A stretch of DNA of 64,000 nt from Novosphingobium subterraneum (GTDB lineage: Bacteria > Pseudomonadota > Alphaproteobacteria > Sphingomonadales > Sphingomonadaceae), in the NCBI RefSeq assembly GCF_000807925.1, contig NZ_JRVC01000012.1:62001-126000 (forward strand). The letters run 5' to 3'. Every line of letters starts with the position of its first letter. Position 1 is the stretch's first letter. Of the stretch, positions 60,649-64,000 are shown piece after piece. Both the position numbers and the translations under genes were made by a program. The notes beneath the pieces are model-generated. The model worked only from the letters and a program-made list of their open reading frames with translations. It searched no databases and had not been told where the DNA came from.

Positions 60649-61781
60649 CCTTTGCGTCGTGCCGCGAACCAGGGCCCGATCCGGCGCATCGCCTCTTCCA
60701 CCAGAGGCGTGGAAACCGCGAAGCTGAAGCGGATGAAGCGTTTGCCGTTGACCGGATCGAAGTCGATCCCCGGCGCGGTCGCAACGCCCGTATCGCGCAA
60801 CAGCTCCTCGCACAGCGCCAGGCTGTTGTCGGTGAACTCGCTGGCATCGGCATAGATGTAGAACGCGCCATCGGGCGGGGCGATGCGCCCCAGCCCCATG
60901 GGAGGCAGTGCCTCCAGCAGGATCGCGCGGTTCCGCGCATATGTCGCGACATGCCCGTCAAGCTCGTCGCGACACTCGAAGGCCATGAGACCGGCCTTCT
61001 GCGCCAGCACCGGCGGCGTCAGGAACAGGCTGCCCATTCGCGCCCGCGCCGCGTCGATGAGCGAGGCCGGCACGACCAGCCAGCCGAGCCGCCACCCGGC
61101 CATGCTGAAGTATTTCGAGAACGAATTGACGATCACTGCGTCGGGCAGATGCTCGAGCATCGACGCCGCCTTCGCGCCGTAGCTCAGCCCGTGGTAGATT
61201 TCGTCGGAGATGACCTTGATACCCTTCCGGCGACAGACCTCTGCGATCGCGGCCAGTTCTGCCGGCTCTATGATCGTCCCCGTCGGATTGGCCGGGCTCG
61301 CCACGATCAGCCCATCGGGCACCGGATCAAGCGCTTCGACAGCGGCAGCGGTGACCTGAAACCGCTCTGCCGGGCCGCAATCCATCTCGACCGGCTCGAG
61401 GTACATGGCTTTCAACGAATTGCGGTAGGCAACATAGCCCGGCCGGGCCAGAGCAATGCGCGCACCCGGCCGGAACAGGCACGACAACGCCATGACGAAC
61501 GCTGGCGAAGCACCGCACGTCAGGATCACCTGCTCACGCTCCACCGTCACGCCATAGTTCTCGGCATAGCTCAGGGCGATGCGGTCCTTCAGGGCCACGC
61601 TTTCCCAATAGCCCATCGCCTCGCTGTCCAGCACCGCGTGCGCCAGCGCAATCGCCTTGGCCGGAGCGCCGGTCGACGGCTGGCCGAACTCCATGTGGAT
61701 GACACTGGCGCCCGCTGCCTCCATATCGTGCGCGATGCGGGAAACGGCGATGGCGTGAAACGGTTCGACTTCGGCGATCAT
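60645..61781 (-). CDS. Class I/II pyridoxal-phosphate aminotransferase
   Basis: A 378-residue fold-type I aminotransferase. The PLP-binding lysine is in NSFSKYFSMAGWRLGW. Other family residues are CGASPAFVMAL, SPANPTGT and the aspartate in ISDEIYHG. It transaminates an amino acid to its keto acid; the amino acid is not predictable. It is divergent from the modE-like gene with a 66-bp gap. Confidence 0.92.
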   Translation of the reverse strand: MIAEVEPFHAIAVSRIAHDMEAAGASVIHMEFGQPSTGAPAKAIALAHAVLDSEAMGYWESVALKDRIALSYAENYGVTVEREQVILTCGASPAFVMALSCLFRPGARIALARPGYVAYRNSLKAMYLEPVEMDCGPAERFQVTAAAVEALDPVPDGLIVASPANPTGTIIEPAELAAIAEVCRRKGIKVISDEIYHGLSYGAKAASMLEHLPDAVIVNSFSKYFSMAGWRLGWLVVPASLIDAARARMGSLFLTPPVLAQKAGLMAFECRDELDGHVATYARNRAILLEALPPMGLGRIAPPDGAFYIYADASEFTDNSLALCEELLRDTGVATAPGIDFDPVNGKRFIRFSFAVSTPLVEEAMRRIGPWFAARRKG

Positions 61782-61847
61782 GGCAGCGTGCTAGTTGCCG
61801 CCGAAACAAGTTGCAACCCTGCCGGCCGCGCCGATAACCTGCCGCCG

Positions 61848-62228
61848 ATGAAGCGCCTCAAACTGAAGATCCAGCTCTACTGCGGCAACGAGATCGCGAT
61901 GGGTCCCGGCAAGGCCGACCTGCTTGATGCGATTGACCGCGAAGGCTCCATTTCCGGCGCCGCGCGCGCCATGGACATGAGCTACCGCCGCGCGTGGCTG
62001 CTGGTCGATGCCATGAATCGCTGCTGGCGCGAACCTCTGGTCCAAACCTCTCCCGGCAGCGCAAAAGGCGGCGGAGCCAGGCTGACTGCATTGGGCATTG
62101 CCGTTCTGCACCACTACCGGGCGCTGCAAGAACGCCTGCAAGGAAGCTCCGAATGCGCAGCTTATCTGGCCCTCGCAGAGGCGCTCCTGGCGGATCCGAA
62201 GGCAAGCCGCAAAGGTGACAGGACTTGA
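61848..62228 (+). CDS. ModE-like winged-helix regulator (DNA-binding domain only)
   Basis: 126 residues from ATG 61848. It corresponds to the N-terminal LysR-like winged HTH of ModE: LLDAIDREGSISGAARAMDMSYRRAWLLVDAMN and GGGARLTALG. The molybdate-binding MOP domains of full ModE are missing, so it is one of the stand-alone ModE-N proteins. It might control molybdate transport genes elsewhere or the divergent aminotransferase. The TGA overlaps the TTG start of the next gene. Confidence 0.82.
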   Translation: MKRLKLKIQLYCGNEIAMGPGKADLLDAIDREGSISGAARAMDMSYRRAWLLVDAMNRCWREPLVQTSPGSAKGGGARLTALGIAVLHHYRALQERLQGSSECAAYLALAEALLADPKASRKGDRT

Positions 62229-62698
62229 AATCGCACACGAATTGCCGCTGCGCAGAGCTCGGCAACCTGGCAGTCATTGGCATGGGCTCTGAGCCAGACG
62301 AGGAAGTGCTAGGTTCGCTTGATCTTGTTAGCGAACACGGAGGCCTGCAATGGTGGCTCTACATGTCCCGGTGCAACCAATGCCAACAGTTCTGGATGAT
62401 CGCGCAAGAAGAAAGGGTTCATGACAATTTCTGCCTGAAGCGCATTGATGCCGAGGATGCAGCACGGATCGTCACGGATGCTATCTGGCCTGAAGACTTT
62501 CTTGAGTTTGGCGCGGTGCTACGACTGGAACGTGAATGCGGACAGGTTGCACACTTCCTGGATCCGAACTGCCACGCATTGGTGGCCACCGCTCACGAGC
62601 TGAAACGTGAACGACCGGACATCACATCGGACGAAATTGGCTACTTGCTCGCCATAAGGCCATCACATGCCGCCAGATTGCTGGCCCAGAAGCCTTGA
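62225..62698 (+). CDS. Hypothetical protein with CxxC motif
   Basis: 157 residues starting from a TTG in a TTGA overlap with the modE-like stop; an internal ATG at 62282 is an alternative. Cysteines are clustered: a C-R-C pair at the N-terminus, CNQCQQFW in the middle and FCLKR soon after, suggesting metal or disulfide binding. The region WWLYMSRCNQCQQFWMIA is like a zinc-ribbon knuckle. I do not recognise the family. Composition is less GC-biased than its neighbours, so it may be acquired or immunity-like, which is speculation. Confidence 0.55.
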   Translation: MKSHTNCRCAELGNLAVIGMGSEPDEEVLGSLDLVSEHGGLQWWLYMSRCNQCQQFWMIAQEERVHDNFCLKRIDAEDAARIVTDAIWPEDFLEFGAVLRLERECGQVAHFLDPNCHALVATAHELKRERPDITSDEIGYLLAIRPSHAARLLAQKP

Positions 62699-62705
62699 TA
62701 ACTAC

Positions 62706-63992
62706 CTAGCGCCCCACCGGCCCCTTCCACAGCACGCCGTCCTTCATCACCAGCGATACCTTGCGGATCGCGGCAATGTCGGTGAGCGGATTGCCCTCGA
62801 CCGCCACCAGATCGGCCAGCATTCCCGTCTTCACGCTGCCCAGCCGGTCACCGATGCCAAACATCTTCGCGTTGCCCGATGTCGCTGCGATTGCCACTTC
62901 GGCGGGCGTCATGCCCCCCTTCACCATCAGTTCGGCTTCCCGCGCGTTGTCGCCATGGGCGTAAACGCCGACGTCTCCGCCCATGCAGATGGCGACCCCG
63001 GCCTTGCGCGCCTTGGCGAGGGCCTCGAACCCCTCCTGCACGCCCTTGGGCACCGGCGCCTCACCATTCCATCCGCGATAGCGTGCAATCGCATCGCCTG
63101 CGGCAAGCGTCGGACAGAAGCCCACGCCCTTGGCCTTCATCGCCGCGAACACGTCAGGCGTCCCTTCGTCGCCATGCTCGATCGTGTCGACACCGGCTGC
63201 GACGGCACGACGCATCCCCTCTGCCGTGCTGGCGTGGGCGACAACCTGCCGTCCGGCACCGTGCGCAGCCTCCACCACAGCTTTCAGTTCCGCTTCCGTA
63301 AAGGTTGGCCTGCTCGGTTCGCCGGGTCCCCAGCGATAATCGGCATAGACCTTCACCAGGTCCGCCCCGGCGCCGATCTGCCGCCGCACGGCATTGATCA
63401 GGTCCGGCCCGCCAGCCTCCTCCGCACCAAGCGGCACCGTCACCCCCGGCTCGAACCCTCTGGGACCATAGGCCCCCGGCGCAACGATGGCGCGCGTCGC
63501 CACCAGCATGCGTGGCCCGGGCACGATTCCCTGCTCGATCGCCTGCTTCAGTCCCACATCGGCATAGCCAGCGCCTTCGGTGCCGAGATCGCGCACCGTG
63601 GTGAAGCCCGCCAGCAAGGTCACCCGCGCGTGAACCGTGGCGCGCGCCGTACGCAGCGCCAGAGACTCATGCAGGACCTGATCGTCCCACGGCGTTTCGT
63701 TGTAGGGGTGCAGGAACAGGTGCGAGTGCCCCTCGATCATGCCCGGCATCAAGGTGGTGCCTGGCAGCGCAATGACCGAAGCCTCGACTGGCGCGACAAT
63801 GTCAGGACCGACCGCTTCTATGCGGTTGCCCCTTACCAGAACCGCCCAGCCCTTGCGCAGCACTGCGGTCTCACCGTCGAATACGGCGTCAGGCCGCAAC
63901 AGGGTCAGCGCCTCGGAACGCTCGCCGGCAAACGAAGGAGCCGCAACGGTCAGCGTCAGGGCAGCAGCAAGAACCTGTAGGACAATCCGCAT
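62706..63992 (-). CDS. Exported amidohydrolase
   Basis: A 428-residue amidohydrolase-superfamily metallo-enzyme with a signal peptide ending PSFAG. It has the first zinc pair in EGHSHLFLHP, a bridging lysine candidate in LVKVYADYRW, then VVAHAST and TIEHGDEG histidines and the closing aspartate in MGGDVG. It is close to the imidazolonepropionase/prolidase-like group of secreted dipeptidases or lactonases. Its stop lies 7 bp from the convergent hypothetical gene. It is complete; only 8 bases of the window lie beyond it. Confidence 0.9.
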   Translation of the reverse strand: MRIVLQVLAAALTLTVAAPSFAGERSEALTLLRPDAVFDGETAVLRKGWAVLVRGNRIEAVGPDIVAPVEASVIALPGTTLMPGMIEGHSHLFLHPYNETPWDDQVLHESLALRTARATVHARVTLLAGFTTVRDLGTEGAGYADVGLKQAIEQGIVPGPRMLVATRAIVAPGAYGPRGFEPGVTVPLGAEEAGGPDLINAVRRQIGAGADLVKVYADYRWGPGEPSRPTFTEAELKAVVEAAHGAGRQVVAHASTAEGMRRAVAAGVDTIEHGDEGTPDVFAAMKAKGVGFCPTLAAGDAIARYRGWNGEAPVPKGVQEGFEALAKARKAGVAICMGGDVGVYAHGDNAREAELMVKGGMTPAEVAIAATSGNAKMFGIGDRLGSVKTGMLADLVAVEGNPLTDIAAIRKVSLVMKDGVLWKGPVGR

Positions 63993-64000
63993 TCGCCATC

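Overview
The window is about 64 kb of high-GC chromosomal DNA from an alphaproteobacterium, most likely a sphingomonad such as Novosphingobium or a close relative. This rests on gene content and order: a cysG/cobA-DUF2849-cysI-DUF934-cysH run, a complete cbb3 oxidase operon followed by hemN and an FnrL-type regulator, TonB-dependent receptors with long catabolic clusters, and a divergent PEP-carboxylase-like gene beside eda. No species-level marker (rRNA, tRNA) was seen. There is no IS element, prophage or CRISPR array.

Layout. 1-4987: assimilatory sulfate reduction, ending in an SLC13-type permease. 5165-9021: a tightly packed four-gene operon (two DUF4331-like halves, a membrane-anchored TPR protein, a HupE/UreJ-type membrane protein) behind an 18-bp palindrome. 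9073-13649: a two-TM K+ channel with RCK domain, then eda and the PEPC-like gene on the minus strand. 13781-23184: minus-strand cco operon (N-O-Q-P-G-H-I-S), a small Cys-rich exported protein and hemN. 23420-27663: ompW, a TonB receptor and fnrL. 27918-35900: flavin reductase, a CmcJ/NvfI-type oxidoreductase, a DbpA-like RNA helicase, a small lipoprotein, lepA, a porin behind a Pho-box-like site and a glycine-zipper protein. 35951-44472: S46 peptidase, CFA synthase, acyltransferase 3, ALDH, MBL-fold hydrolase and argG. 44473-45501: a 1-kb non-coding stretch with a terminator, a DnaA-box match, operator-like repeats, what looks like a large structured RNA, and a REP-like palindrome. 45502-49933: an orphan CPCC-motif gene, a CHRD protein and three Tad pseudopilin-type genes. 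50075-60648: a catabolic region (CoA-transferase, thiolase, LysR, AraC, TonB receptor, SDR, acyl-CoA dehydrogenase, zinc alcohol dehydrogenase). 60645-63992: aminotransferase, a ModE-like regulator, a small Cys-containing protein and an amidohydrolase.

How the parts work together. The respiratory block is one regulatory unit. fnrL encodes a four-cysteine oxygen sensor whose recognition helix fits TTGA-N6-TCAA sites. Such sites lie upstream of ccoN (23246), in the long leader of fnrL itself (27871) and, with one mismatch, upstream of hemN (15194). ompW shares the ccoN intergenic region. The sulfur genes make siroheme and reduce activated sulfate to sulfide. The 50-60 kb region looks like uptake plus CoA-dependent oxidation of an unidentified, probably hydrophobic, carbon source.

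The best candidates for something undescribed are the DUF4331/TPR/HupE operon with its own operator, the structured RNA-like segment at about 44.9-45.3 kb, and the PEPC-like protein, which keeps the metal ligands but lacks several PEP/bicarbonate-site residues.
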